Shown: positions 16,695 to 25,555 of the stretch, in pieces | Layout: the number at the start of each line of letters is the position of its first letter | Position numbering within the stretch: the stretch's first letter is position 1 | Assembly: GCF_004114915.1 (NCBI RefSeq) | Contig: NZ_CP022219.1 | Location: 1,022,501 to 1,086,500, forward strand | Reading direction: 5' to 3' | DNA: 64,000 nucleotides | Source of the DNA: Bradyrhizobium guangxiense | GTDB lineage: Bacteria; Pseudomonadota; Alphaproteobacteria; Rhizobiales; Xanthobacteraceae | Notes under the pieces: model-generated | What the model saw: only the letters and a program-made list of their open reading frames with translations | Databases searched by the model: none | Told to the model about the DNA's origin: nothing | Translations under genes and position numbers: made by a program

Positions 16695-17675
16695 ATGGCA
16701 CTAGCCGCCCATCTGGCGAGGCAGATCGTCAACGCCGCAGCGCTTCTGCTTGCGGTGCTGGTCCTGAACTTCTGCCTGATCCATCTTGCGCCCGGCGATC
16801 CCGTGCAGGTGATCGCCGGGGAGATGGGGGGCGCGTCGGCTGACGTCATCGCGGCGCTGCGTGCCAAATATGGACTCGACCACAGTCTGACCGAGCAGCT
16901 TGCCATCTATCTGCGCAACGTCGCAGCCGGCGACTTCGGCTACTCCTACTATTTCAACGAACCGGTGCTCGGGCTGATCCTCATGCGCCTGCCGGCGACG
17001 CTCTATCTCGCGCTATGCGCGCTGGTGAGTGCGCTCGCGATCGGCACCTTGCTCGGTGTCGTCAGCGCGCGGCGGCCGAATGGGATGTTCAGCCACGCCG
17101 TCACCGTGTTCTCGCTCGCAGGCTATGCGGCGCCGATCTTCTGGACCGGCCTCATGCTGCTGCTCCTGTTCGGCTCTGTGTGGCCGATCCTGCCCGTGGT
17201 CGGGATGGCCGATGTCGTGCACCCGAAGCGGGGCTTTGCCTATGTGCTCGATGTGGCGCAGCATCTGGTGCTGCCGTCGCTGACGCTGGCGCTGGTCTTC
17301 ATCGCGCAGTATAGCCGGCTCGCGCGTGTCAACATGATCGACGCGCTGTCGGCCGACTACGTGCGGACTGCGCGCGCCAAGGGGCTTCCGGAATGGATCG
17401 TGATCGGCAAGCATGCGCTGCGTAACACCCTGATCCCGATCGTTACCGTCGCAGGGCATCAATTCGGCAACCTGTTTGCGGGCGCGGTGCTGGTCGAGAC
17501 CGTGTTCAGCTGGCCGGGCATGGGACGGCTGGTGTTCGATTCGATCCTGCGTCGCGACTATCCGACCCTGATGGCCGTGCTGTTCTTTTCCGCGCTGATG
17601 GTGATGACCGCAAACATCCTGACCGACATCGTCTACCGCTTGATCGATCCGCGCATTCGGACGGCGCGGCGATGA
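16695..17675 (+). CDS. ABC transporter permease, DppB type
   Basis: 326-aa inner-membrane permease with six hydrophobic helices. N-terminal LNFCLIHLAPGDPVQVIAGE is characteristic of the DppB/OppB branch. The EAA loop that contacts the ATPase is seen as YVRTARAKGLPEWIVIGKHALRN. GAGGAG precedes the ATG. Overlaps the next permease by four bases. Confidence 0.95.
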   Translation: MALAAHLARQIVNAAALLLAVLVLNFCLIHLAPGDPVQVIAGEMGGASADVIAALRAKYGLDHSLTEQLAIYLRNVAAGDFGYSYYFNEPVLGLILMRLPATLYLALCALVSALAIGTLLGVVSARRPNGMFSHAVTVFSLAGYAAPIFWTGLMLLLLFGSVWPILPVVGMADVVHPKRGFAYVLDVAQHLVLPSLTLALVFIAQYSRLARVNMIDALSADYVRTARAKGLPEWIVIGKHALRNTLIPIVTVAGHQFGNLFAGAVLVETVFSWPGMGRLVFDSILRRDYPTLMAVLFFSALMVMTANILTDIVYRLIDPRIRTARR

Positions 17676-18577
17676 CAACAATGGATGCATCCACGCCGAC
17701 CGTCGCCTTGCCGGTCGAGCTGCCGACGATCAGCGCGGCCTCACCCTGGCGCGCCGCGTTGCGGCAGTTCCTGAAGAGCCCATCCGGCATGGCCGGGGCC
17801 TGCCTGCTGGTCTTGATCATCTTGGGGACGCTGATCGGACCGCTGCTCCATCCGGTCGACCCGCTCGATCTCGTCGGTGCGCCTTTCTCGTCGCCCGATG
17901 CAGACGCCTTGCTCGGCACCGATTATCTTGGGCGCGACGTCCTGGCCGGGCTGATCCATGGCGGCCGCGCGACGCTTGCGGTCGGCGCGGTCGCCGCCCT
18001 GATCACCATTGCGATCGGTCTCGTGGTCGGCGCATTCGGCGGTTATTTCGGCGGCGCCATCGATGCCGTGCTGGTGAAGATCACCGAATTCTTCCAGATC
18101 CTGCCGCCGCTCTTGTTTGCCATGGTGCTCGTCACGCTGTTCGGGCCGAAGCTTTCGACCATTACGCTGTCGATCGGCGCGGTGAGCTGGACGTCGGTGG
18201 CGCGGCTGACGCGGGCCGAGTTCATGCGGCTGCGCGATCTCGATTTCGTCAAGGCCTCGCGGGCGGCCGGCGCCAGCAATGCGCATCTGATGCTGCGTGT
18301 GCTGCTGCCGAACGCCCTGCCGGCCGTGATCGTCTCGGCGACGCTCGCCATCGGCGTCGCCATCCTGTTCGAGGGCGGCCTCAGCTTTCTCGGGCTCGGC
18401 GATCCCAACGTGATGAGCTGGGGTCTCATGCTCGGGCAGAACCGCAACTACATTCTCGATGCCTGGTGGGCGGTGATGTTTCCGGGGGCGGCGATCTTCC
18501 TGGCGGTGCTCGCGATCAGCCTTGTCGGCGACGGGATCAACGACGCCATCAACCCGCGCCTGCGGCGGAGGTCGTGA
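17672..18577 (+). CDS. ABC transporter permease, DppC type
   Basis: 301-aa inner-membrane permease of the DppC branch. A cytoplasmic N terminus leads to helix 1 (GACLLVLIILGTLIGPLL), then LLGTDYLGRDVLAGLIHGGR, a hallmark of DppC, and the EAA loop DFVKASRAAGASNAHLMLRVLLPN. Starts inside the stop of the DppB-type gene (ATGA) and its own stop overlaps the next gene by one base, so the import subunits are made together. Confidence 0.95.
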   Translation: MTTMDASTPTVALPVELPTISAASPWRAALRQFLKSPSGMAGACLLVLIILGTLIGPLLHPVDPLDLVGAPFSSPDADALLGTDYLGRDVLAGLIHGGRATLAVGAVAALITIAIGLVVGAFGGYFGGAIDAVLVKITEFFQILPPLLFAMVLVTLFGPKLSTITLSIGAVSWTSVARLTRAEFMRLRDLDFVKASRAAGASNAHLMLRVLLPNALPAVIVSATLAIGVAILFEGGLSFLGLGDPNVMSWGLMLGQNRNYILDAWWAVMFPGAAIFLAVLAISLVGDGINDAINPRLRRRS

Positions 18578-19572
18578 TGAGTGCGCTACTCGAGGTCGAC
18601 AATCTCAATGTCAGCATGCGCAATGAGGCCGGCCGCCTGGTGCCTGTCATCGAGAATTTGTCGTTCACGGTCGCGCCGGCAAAGACGCTGGCGCTGGTGG
18701 GCGAGTCCGGCTGCGGCAAAAGCATGACCGCGCTTGCCCTGATGCGGCTGCTGCCGGAGGACTTCGTCATCACCTCCGGCCGTATCCTGCTGGAGGGCAG
18801 GGATATCCTGTCCTTGTCCGCGAGGGAGATCCGCGGCCTGCGCGGCAACGGCATGTCGATGATCTTCCAGGAGCCGATGACGGCGCTCAACCCGCTGTTC
18901 ACGGTCGGCGACCAGATCGGCGAGGTGCTGCGCTGGCATCGAAACCACGGCGCTTCCGCGGTCCGGGAGCAGGTCATCGCACTGTTGCGCGCGGTGCAGA
19001 TTCCAGCGCCGGAACAGCGCGTCGATGCCTACCCGCATCAGCTCTCGGGAGGGATGCGCCAGCGCGTGATGATCGCAATGGCGCTTGCGGGCCGTCCGAA
19101 GCTCCTGATCGCAGACGAGCCGACCACGGCGCTCGACGTCACCGTGCAGGCGCAGATCTTCGATCTCCTGGCGCAGCTCCAGCAGGAGACCGGAACGGCG
19201 ATCCTGCTCATCACCCACGATCTCGGCGCGGTGGCGGAGCTCGCCGATGATGTTCTCGTGCTCTATGCCGGCCGCTGCATCGAGGCCGCGACGTCAGCGG
19301 GCATCGTGGCGCGGCCGCTTCATCCCTATACGCGAGGACTTCTGAACTGCGTGCCGCATCTGAAGCTCGGACAGGCGCCGGAGCCGTGGTTCGATCTCGG
19401 CGAAATCCCGGGCATGGTGCCGCCGCTGGGCGCGCGCGGTGCGGATTGCGCGTTCCTGGCGCGGTGTGCGCAGGCCGCCGAGATCTGCCGCGCGCGCGCA
19501 CAGCCCGCACTTGAAACGATCGAAGCCGGTCATGCCGTCTCGTGTTGGCGCAAGGCGGAGATCGCGGCATGA
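18577..19572 (+). CDS. ABC transporter ATPase, DppD type
   Basis: 331-aa cytoplasmic ATPase. Walker [11 protein letters not shown], signature [11 protein letters not shown], Walker [13 protein letters not shown] and switch LLITHDLG are intact. The C-terminal oligopeptide domain carries a Cys-rich patch ([17 protein letters not shown]), which in Dpp/Opp ATPases can hold a 4Fe-4S cluster; three to four cysteines are visible. Pairs with the DppF-type ATPase whose ATG overlaps its stop. Confidence 0.95.
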   Translation: MSALLEVDNLNVSMRNEAGRLVPVIENLSFTVAPAKTLALVGESGCGKSMTALALMRLLPEDFVITSGRILLEGRDILSLSAREIRGLRGNGMSMIFQEPMTALNPLFTVGDQIGEVLRWHRNHGASAVREQVIALLRAVQIPAPEQRVDAYPHQLSGGMRQRVMIAMALAGRPKLLIADEPTTALDVTVQAQIFDLLAQLQQETGTAILLITHDLGAVAELADDVLVLYAGRCIEAATSAGIVARPLHPYTRGLLNCVPHLKLGQAPEPWFDLGEIPGMVPPLGARGADCAFLARCAQAAEICRARAQPALETIEAGHAVSCWRKAEIAA

Positions 19573-20603
19573 CGCCCCTGCATGCGGTTCGCCCCGAGGG
19601 GGCGCCGGACTATCTGCTCGATGTCAACGATCTCGTCGTGCACTTCCCGGCCGGTCGCAAGGGCGGCAAGCGGTCCTTCGTGCATGCCGTCGACGGCATC
19701 AGTTTCCGCGTCCGCCGCGGCACGACGTTCGGCATCGTCGGGGAAAGCGGTTCCGGCAAATCGACAACCGCGCAAGCGGTGATGCGGCTGGTCCCGGTGA
19801 CGTCGGGGCAGGGCGTGTTTGGCGACAGGGATATTGCCGAGCTGACGGGCAAGTCGCTGCGCGACGTCAGGCGTCACCTGCAGATCGTGTTCCAAGACCC
19901 GTTCTCGGCCCTCAATCCGCGCCGGCGTGCCGGCGAGCAGATCCGGGAGCCGCTCGATCTGCTCGGGATCGGCACGCGCAGCGAGCGTGACGAGCGGGTG
20001 CGGAAACTACTGGCCGAGGTTGGATTGCCGCCGCAGGCCGCCGATCTGTTTCCGCATCAATTCTCTGGCGGCCAGCGCCAGCGGCTCTGTATCGCGCGCG
20101 CTCTCGCGCCCGAGCCCGACCTGATCGTCTGCGACGAGGCGGTGTCCGCGCTCGACGTCGCGATCCAGGCGCAGATTCTCAATCTCCTGAAGCGGCTGCA
20201 GCGCGAACGCGGCTTGACCTACATCTTCATCTCGCACGATCTCGGCGTGATCCAGCAATTCTGCGATGAGGTCGCGGTCATGTATCTCGGCAAGATCGTC
20301 GAGCAGGCCCCGGCGGCAGATATCTTCACCGCGCCGCGTCATCCCTATACGTGGTCGCTGATCGCGGCCGCGGCGCCGCCCGGTGCCATGCGCGACGAAT
20401 TGAAACGCCGCTACCTGGTGAAGGGTGACCCGCCGAGCCCGGTGGATCCGCCTCCAGGCTGCCGCTTTGCGCAACGGTGTCCGTCGGCTCTCGATGTGTG
20501 CCGGCAGCGCCTGCCGGCGCTGGACGCAATTGCGCCGCAGCACTATGTCAGCTGCCATCGGAATGCTGAGTTGGAGCCGGCGGTTTTTCAGGGAATTCGC
20601 TGA
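19569..20603 (+). CDS. ABC transporter ATPase, DppF type
   Basis: 344-aa ATPase, partner of the DppD-type subunit. Walker A GESGSGKSTT, Q-loop IVFQDPFSALNPR, signature HQFSGGQRQRL, Walker B LIVCDEAVSALD and switch IFISHDLG. The C-terminal oligopeptide domain has GCRFAQRCPSALDVC. Last gene of the operon that begins with the amidohydrolase. Walker B has the usual DEPTSALD changed to DEAVSALD, which is common in this branch. Confidence 0.95.
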   Translation: MTPLHAVRPEGAPDYLLDVNDLVVHFPAGRKGGKRSFVHAVDGISFRVRRGTTFGIVGESGSGKSTTAQAVMRLVPVTSGQGVFGDRDIAELTGKSLRDVRRHLQIVFQDPFSALNPRRRAGEQIREPLDLLGIGTRSERDERVRKLLAEVGLPPQAADLFPHQFSGGQRQRLCIARALAPEPDLIVCDEAVSALDVAIQAQILNLLKRLQRERGLTYIFISHDLGVIQQFCDEVAVMYLGKIVEQAPAADIFTAPRHPYTWSLIAAAAPPGAMRDELKRRYLVKGDPPSPVDPPPGCRFAQRCPSALDVCRQRLPALDAIAPQHYVSCHRNAELEPAVFQGIR

Positions 20604-20875
20604 TTGCATGATCCCCCGTGATGCGATGGCTCCGGTTGAACTTGCCGAGCTTCCTGATGTCGATCGCACCGGCGACTTGGCTCATGCAGAGCGGCGCGGG
20701 TCCTTGGCCGGAGGCGGGTGCGAATGTGTTTGACTTTCGTTGTGCCTGTTGGTTGCTCCTCGCAACATCGCCGGCAGCGACTGCGTCCTGCGCACGAAGG
20801 CCGGCGCAGCCAAATCGGATACCTCCCGATCCCAACGAGGCGATCCGGGATCGATGATATCGACTGGCCGTCAAA

Positions 20876-23695
20876 CTATTGTGAGCAGCCCGGGGCAGAC
20901 ACCCCGCCGCTGCCAACGCTCAAGGTAAATGTCGGCTCCGAACACTTCGCTCCCGTTGGCTGTGACCTGGTTTTTTCATCCGCCAACCTATCCAGCGCGC
21001 GTGAGCATTCCGCAACTGCCGATTTGATCCGGCCCGAAAACTTCGAGTCGACTCGACCTGCCGCTTCGAACGTTGCCTTGCAGGCCGCCCATTGTTTTGT
21101 TGCTAGCAGGGACTGCCCATAATAATAGAGCAGCTCAGGGTCTGACGACTTCGCCGCCAAAGGTTGAAGAAGCCGGGCAGCCTCGACATAGGCGCCCTTG
21201 CGATAAGACAAAATTCCGTTCAGCTTGATCAGGTCGTTGTCTTCTGGGAAAAACTCCGAGGCTTTTGCAGCGATCGGCTTGGCCCGATCGAGATCGGCAG
21301 GGTCGTCCCCGACGTTCAGAGCCAAGGCCCGATAGGCCGGGCGAAACTGCGGGTGCGCTGCGATGAGTTTCTCAAAATTGCCCCGGGCGGCTGTTCGATC
21401 ATTCGCTCGTTCCTGATTGCTGGCGAGTTCCATCAGGGCGAAAGCATCATCAGGATGATCTTTCAAATAGGCGGCAAGGAAACTGGCCGAATTCGAGGAC
21501 AGGACTTCAAGCCTCTCCCGGGCTACGCCTAAGATGGCCTGGGGTGTATCGGAACGGACAAGCCTGGCGTACGCATCTTCCGCACTCTTGCGGTCGCCGA
21601 TATCGTAGCGGGCCTGAGCCAGGTGATACAGAGTCTCGATGTCGTCGGGACTGAGAGCGAGAGCTTCTTCGAGCAACTTTATCCCGGAACCATAATCTCC
21701 CCGCCCGACCGATGCGCGGCCGTAGCTTCTCAAGACATGAGGATCTTTTGGCGCCCTTTCAAATGCACGTTTGGCATAGGCGTAGGCAGCGTCCGTCTGG
21801 TGGAAGACATCGAGCTGTAGATTCGCAAGGCGCACCAGCGCCGCCGGGTATTCAGCAGCTTCGCGCAACGCGCTTTCATATGTGAGACGTGCTGCGTCAA
21901 AATCCGACGTCGTCTCGTAGACGCGCGCAAGCTGCATCAGGGCAGGAAGCTTGACATCGGCTTTGCTCGTTGCAATCCGAAGGGTCGCGATCGCGGAGGC
22001 GCTGTCGCCGCTTTCGCTGAAAGCGCGTGCCAGCAGGAGATAGGCCGGACCGAGATTCGGAGCTGCATCGACGGCTCGCCTCAGTGCAGCCTGCGCGGAC
22101 GGATAGTCCCGTTGAGCGAGATAAGCCTTGCCCAGCAACGCCAGTAATTCCGGGGTCTCCTGGTTTTTCTCGATCGCGCCTTTCACGCGGTCCAGAGCTC
22201 TTGACGTGTCATGCTTCGCCAGGTCGAGGTTTGTGAGCTTTTCGAGCGCTGGAACGTAGCCCGGCGATATTTCGAGAGATCGTTGATAGGACGCGTATGC
22301 ACGATCAATGTCCTGTTTCTCGACCGCGAGGCCCAGCAGGAACAATGGCTGTGGGTCGGAAGGATGGTCAGTGGCCAGCTTTTGATACGTTTGGATGGCC
22401 TTGGACGTTTCGTCGTTCTTCGAATAGGCGTTTGCAAGCAAGCGAAATGCGTCGGGTGAGTCGGGATTGTCAGCCGTATAACCTTCCAGCAATGTGATGG
22501 CCGATTTGGCCGCGCCCCGGTCCAGGTACAGTTGCGCGAGCAACAGAGTCGCGTCCTTCAGATTGGGATTGATCTTGAGCGCCTGAATCAGCCGCTTCTC
22601 GGCTTGTCCGCGCGCTTCTCCGCTCTTAACGGGGTCGGAGGTCTTGGCGAAGGCCAGATGTGCAAGGGCCGCCTTGTATTGCACATCGGCATCGCCAACG
22701 TACACAGAACTCAACGCCTCGAACTCGCGAACCGCCTTTTCTGGATTAATCCTCATATTCTGGATGCCGTCCGCGACAAGGCCGTCGTAACTCGTTGCGT
22801 CCTGTGACAGGACGAGCTTGATGTTCTCGGCACACGCGTCGCCTTCGCCGCGCGCGCAGGCGAGCTTCATGATCAGGACGCGAGACGGAAGGTGATCGGG
22901 AATCTTTTGTGCGATTCTCTTCAGTTCGGCTTCGGCTTCCGAGTATTGCTTTGTCGTGATCGCAAACTCGGCCAAGCTCAAGAGCAGATTAGAGCGGGAG
23001 GATGCGAGTTGGGAAGCGGTCGCAAAATTGTCGCGGGCCTTTTGCAGCTCTTGGCGCTTGAGATAGATGTTCCCCAACGCTGCGTATGGTTCGGCTGATT
23101 TTGGGGCGAGATCCCTGGCGACGAGAAGATGATCTTCGGCCGAGGCGAGATCGTTCTTGCGCACGGCAAGTTCGCTGAGGGCGATATAATATCCGTAGGA
23201 GCGATTTGACTGCGGAGCGAGCGAACGAAGTTCATCTTCGACGGCTTGGGCATCGTTAAAATCTCGCGTGGTCCGCGCGAGCAGGATCATCGCCTCGTCA
23301 TTTTTCTGGTCGGCTTGCAAGATTTGTGAAGCAAGCTTGCGCGCTTCGATCCGGTCTCCGCTCGCCAGCACCATTTGTGCGAATTTGGTTTTCACATCCA
23401 GATTGGAAGGCTCTCGTGCAAGCGCATCCTTCAATCCGATGTAAGCCAACGCGAAGCGACCCTGAGCATAGTTGATGTAGGCCAGTTGACGCGTGGCCGC
23501 GACGTCGTCGGGCTTGGTCTGAAGGATTTGCCTGTAGAGTTTTTCTGCAAGGGCGAGATCATCCTTGCGATAGGCCTCGTCGGCATTGAGAAGGAGTTGA
23601 TTGTCGGCGGCATTTGCGCCGCCGGGCGCTGTTAACGCGCCCATCGCAAGAGCTGCAACTATTGCGAGAAATTTCGCAGCAGAATTGGAAAACAT
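20876..23695 (-). CDS. Large exported TPR-repeat protein (PrsT-like)
   Basis: 939-aa protein with a signal peptide (about 1-29, cleaved near ANA), followed by some twenty tetratricopeptide-like helix pairs over its whole length (for example ADEAYRKDDLALAEKLYRQI and GKAYLAQRDYPSAQAALRRA). Its size and organisation resemble the PEP-CTERM/XrtA system TPR protein PrsT, but no lipobox cysteine follows the signal, unlike the classic lipoprotein. It is divergent from a gene whose product ends in a PEP-CTERM-like sorting signal, supporting a role in that export/sorting system. No exosortase gene is in the window. Confidence 0.75.
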   Translation of the reverse strand: MFSNSAAKFLAIVAALAMGALTAPGGANAADNQLLLNADEAYRKDDLALAEKLYRQILQTKPDDVAATRQLAYINYAQGRFALAYIGLKDALAREPSNLDVKTKFAQMVLASGDRIEARKLASQILQADQKNDEAMILLARTTRDFNDAQAVEDELRSLAPQSNRSYGYYIALSELAVRKNDLASAEDHLLVARDLAPKSAEPYAALGNIYLKRQELQKARDNFATASQLASSRSNLLLSLAEFAITTKQYSEAEAELKRIAQKIPDHLPSRVLIMKLACARGEGDACAENIKLVLSQDATSYDGLVADGIQNMRINPEKAVREFEALSSVYVGDADVQYKAALAHLAFAKTSDPVKSGEARGQAEKRLIQALKINPNLKDATLLLAQLYLDRGAAKSAITLLEGYTADNPDSPDAFRLLANAYSKNDETSKAIQTYQKLATDHPSDPQPLFLLGLAVEKQDIDRAYASYQRSLEISPGYVPALEKLTNLDLAKHDTSRALDRVKGAIEKNQETPELLALLGKAYLAQRDYPSAQAALRRAVDAAPNLGPAYLLLARAFSESGDSASAIATLRIATSKADVKLPALMQLARVYETTSDFDAARLTYESALREAAEYPAALVRLANLQLDVFHQTDAAYAYAKRAFERAPKDPHVLRSYGRASVGRGDYGSGIKLLEEALALSPDDIETLYHLAQARYDIGDRKSAEDAYARLVRSDTPQAILGVARERLEVLSSNSASFLAAYLKDHPDDAFALMELASNQERANDRTAARGNFEKLIAAHPQFRPAYRALALNVGDDPADLDRAKPIAAKASEFFPEDNDLIKLNGILSYRKGAYVEAARLLQPLAAKSSDPELLYYYGQSLLATKQWAACKATFEAAGRVDSKFSGRIKSAVAECSRALDRLADEKTRSQPTGAKCSEPTFTLSVGSGGVSAPGCSQ

Positions 23696-23859
23696 CTCGT
23701 GACTCCAACGGAGTACATTCTGTCAAAGTCCAACTGCAAATAACTTCTGCGGCGCATTAGAAAAGCCGCGGGGACTGGTGGTCCTGAAAATGAAACTTGA
23801 CTTTATTGGAAATGAGTAACGAAATCCAGATCCCCATTTATTTTAATGGAGATGGCCAA

Positions 23860-24453
23860 ATGAAATTGAAATATTTATTGGGCCTTATTGTTGGTGGGAG
23901 CTTTACAGCTCTTGCAGGGGCCGCGAATGCAACGTGTCCAGCAACACCGGGGACGCCAGTTAATACCGCGAGCGGATGTATCGAAATCACGCTGCTCCCG
24001 GGCAATGTCGTGACGGTAGGTAGTTCTGGAGGGAGTCCAATATACGATGGAATTGAAGATACTCTGATCAACGTGACGAACCTCAGTGGCAGCACTGTCG
24101 GTTCGATTCACCTGACCGCCAATACCGACATCTTCGGTTTCGATGGTGACGGAATTGCCAACTTTCTCCCCGCTGCCACCGGGCCGACGGGCTACGAAGG
24201 ACCAGGCACCAGTTTCGCCAACTACTCATTCCCCTACCAAAGCGGCGACGTCCTGTTCACGGGCGGCTTGGCCAATCTCGCTTCAGCCTATTTCTCCCTT
24301 GAGGAGCGGGTCAGCGCGGGGAGCTTCACCGGACCCATCGTCGTAAACCCTGTTCCCGGCCCAGTCGTTGGGGCAGGTCTGCCAGGACTCGTGATGCTGG
24401 TGAGCGGCCTGCTCGGTTGGCGCCGCATGCGCCGCAAAGAAGCCATCGCCTGA
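23860..24453 (+). CDS. Exported protein with PEP-CTERM-like sorting signal
   Basis: 197-aa protein. Signal peptide (about 1-25, ending ANA), then a Gly/Ser/Thr-rich beta-type body of about 140 residues with two cysteines near its start. The C terminus is VPGPVVGAGLPGLVMLV, a hydrophobic helix and WRRMRRK: the tripartite Pro-rich motif, transmembrane helix and basic tail of PEP-CTERM substrates, in a GP-x-GAGLPGL variant familiar from Bradyrhizobium. GGAG lies 8 bp before the ATG. The first part of the gene and its upstream region look clearly more A+T-rich than neighbouring genes. Body function unknown. Confidence 0.8.
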   Translation: MKLKYLLGLIVGGSFTALAGAANATCPATPGTPVNTASGCIEITLLPGNVVTVGSSGGSPIYDGIEDTLINVTNLSGSTVGSIHLTANTDIFGFDGDGIANFLPAATGPTGYEGPGTSFANYSFPYQSGDVLFTGGLANLASAYFSLEERVSAGSFTGPIVVNPVPGPVVGAGLPGLVMLVSGLLGWRRMRRKEAIA

Positions 24454-24473
24454 TTTAAATCGACAAAGCATCA

Positions 24474-24502
24474 CTTCGCTGCCCTCGGTGAGGGCAGCGA
24501 AG
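24474..24502 (+). terminator. Terminator hairpin after the PEP-CTERM-like gene
   Basis: CTTCGCTGCCCTC-GGT-GAGGGCAGCGAAG: a perfect 13-bp stem with a 3-nt loop, 20 bp after the stop codon. It has no strong T-run but is very stable. Confidence 0.7.
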
Positions 24503-24611
24503 CTTGCCTCGATGGCCGTTTGAAGTTTGACTCGCCCAGCACGACGACGCGAGCGCGATGATTTGTGTCTGGATGGCCTTTGCGTTCGCCCTGACGATCC
24601 AATGGCGAGCT

Positions 24612-24749
24612 TTATCGTAGACCCCTTCGCAGGCGTTCTCTGCGCCTTCTGCGCCATGAAATCAGGTGCCGGGTCAGGAAGCCAACCACGAACCCGGCCG
24701 CAAAGCCGATCGTGATCTCGATTGCATCGAACGGCGTCACAGAAAACAT
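24612..24749 (-). CDS. Small single-pass membrane protein
   Basis: 45-aa protein. After MFSVTPFDAIE comes one hydrophobic helix (about residues 12-25, ITIGFAAGFVVGFL), then a strongly basic tail with five arginines in a row (SWRRRRRERLRRGLR). The layout is N-out/C-in by the positive-inside rule. AAGG lies about 4 bp before the ATG. No homologue recognised; the composition is convincing for a real small membrane protein. Confidence 0.5.
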   Translation of the reverse strand: MFSVTPFDAIEITIGFAAGFVVGFLTRHLISWRRRRRERLRRGLR

Positions 24750-24828
24750 CAGCCTTGGCTATCGCGCGGTGCGCCTTTTCCGAGTTTGGCTGCGAGCAGC
24801 AGGAAGAATGCCGGTGAGGCTCATGCAG

Positions 24829-25194
24829 TCAGGCCCTGTTTCCAGCTGTCGTCGCGCGCCTCTGTCTGGTGACGCGACGAGAACTCCCACTCCGAGCCGC
24901 GGCCTTTGAATCATCGGAAGCTGCGTCCGAGCCGTGGAGAAGAGACTGGAGAGCATCCTTGGACTGCTCGATCTCCACGCGCAAGCTTTCGATATCGTGC
25001 TCGGTGGTTTGCAAGGTATTCAACAGCCGTGCTTCGGTCGCGGAGATATCGCGCACGGGCGACCCTGTGGCCCACAATTCAAAGGCGCGCTGACGCTCTT
25101 CCCGCCGACGCCGCGCTTCTGCCAATTGGCTGGCTTGCTCGCGCTGCACCGCGTCCAACGCCTGCGCAAGTCGGGTCTCGGGACGATCAGACAT
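24829..25194 (-). CDS. Hypothetical coiled-coil protein
   Basis: Unrecognised 121-aa protein, highly charged and probably cytoplasmic. Two helical segments (about 5-37, RLAQALDAVQREQASQLAEARRRR, and 55-90, TEARLLNTLQTTEHDIESLR) look able to form a coiled coil; the tail is Ser/Arg-rich. The start at MSDRPET is chosen by composition; an ATG ten codons upstream (25224) is possible, and neither has a strong ribosome site. Confidence 0.5.
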   Translation of the reverse strand: MSDRPETRLAQALDAVQREQASQLAEARRRREERQRAFELWATGSPVRDISATEARLLNTLQTTEHDIESLRVEIEQSKDALQSLLHGSDAASDDSKAAARSGSSRRVTRQRRATTAGNRA

Positions 25195-25555
25195 CGCACA
25201 CACCCATACAAACCCTGCCGTCATTTGTCTGCACAAGCCGGGCGAAGGTTCAGGCGTTGTGTGCGCGGGCGGGGACGAGGGCGGTGAGGGAGCGATGCTG
25301 ACGCAGTCAACAGGTCTGCTCTCGGACTTCGAACTCTCCTCAGACAAGGAGGAGAGCCATGACGATTTTTCGCCCTTCGCATCGCCGCACATGCGTGCGG
25401 GGTATGCACGGAATGGTTGTCGGCCCAACCGGGCCTGGCGGGGCCTGATGCATAGGGATCGCGGATGTTTCGCCGTTTTCTGCACAGCTCATGTCGGAAC
25501 CTGGGCCGGCCGTTCGTCTTGAATCCGAGCCGCCTCGAACCGGAGTTCTGCGTAA
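25195..25555. other. Intergenic region before ku
   Basis: A 361-bp divergent spacer between the coiled-coil gene and ku. It holds an inverted repeat (CTCTCCTC at 25334-25341 pairing GAGGAGAG at 25349-25356) that overlaps a strong AAGGAGG ribosome site and a 29-codon reading frame. No convincing -35/-10 pair was found. Confidence 0.5.
25359..25448 (+). CDS. Candidate 29-aa leader peptide upstream of ku
   Basis: A short frame beginning MTIFRPSHRRTCVRG and ending VGPTGPGGA. It stands out because AAGGAGG, a near-perfect Shine-Dalgarno sequence, lies 6 bp before its ATG, stronger than that of ku itself. That site also lies in the 3' arm of a hairpin, which could hide it. Ends 107 bp before ku. 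Could be a regulatory leader or a real small protein; no homology claim is made. Confidence 0.35.
   Translation: MTIFRPSHRRTCVRGMHGMVVGPTGPGGA

Noticed and set aside
20604..20875. Small genes between dppF and the TPR gene
   Set aside because: The 79-codon plus-strand frame lacks a ribosome site and protein-like composition; I see no supportable feature in these 272 bp.
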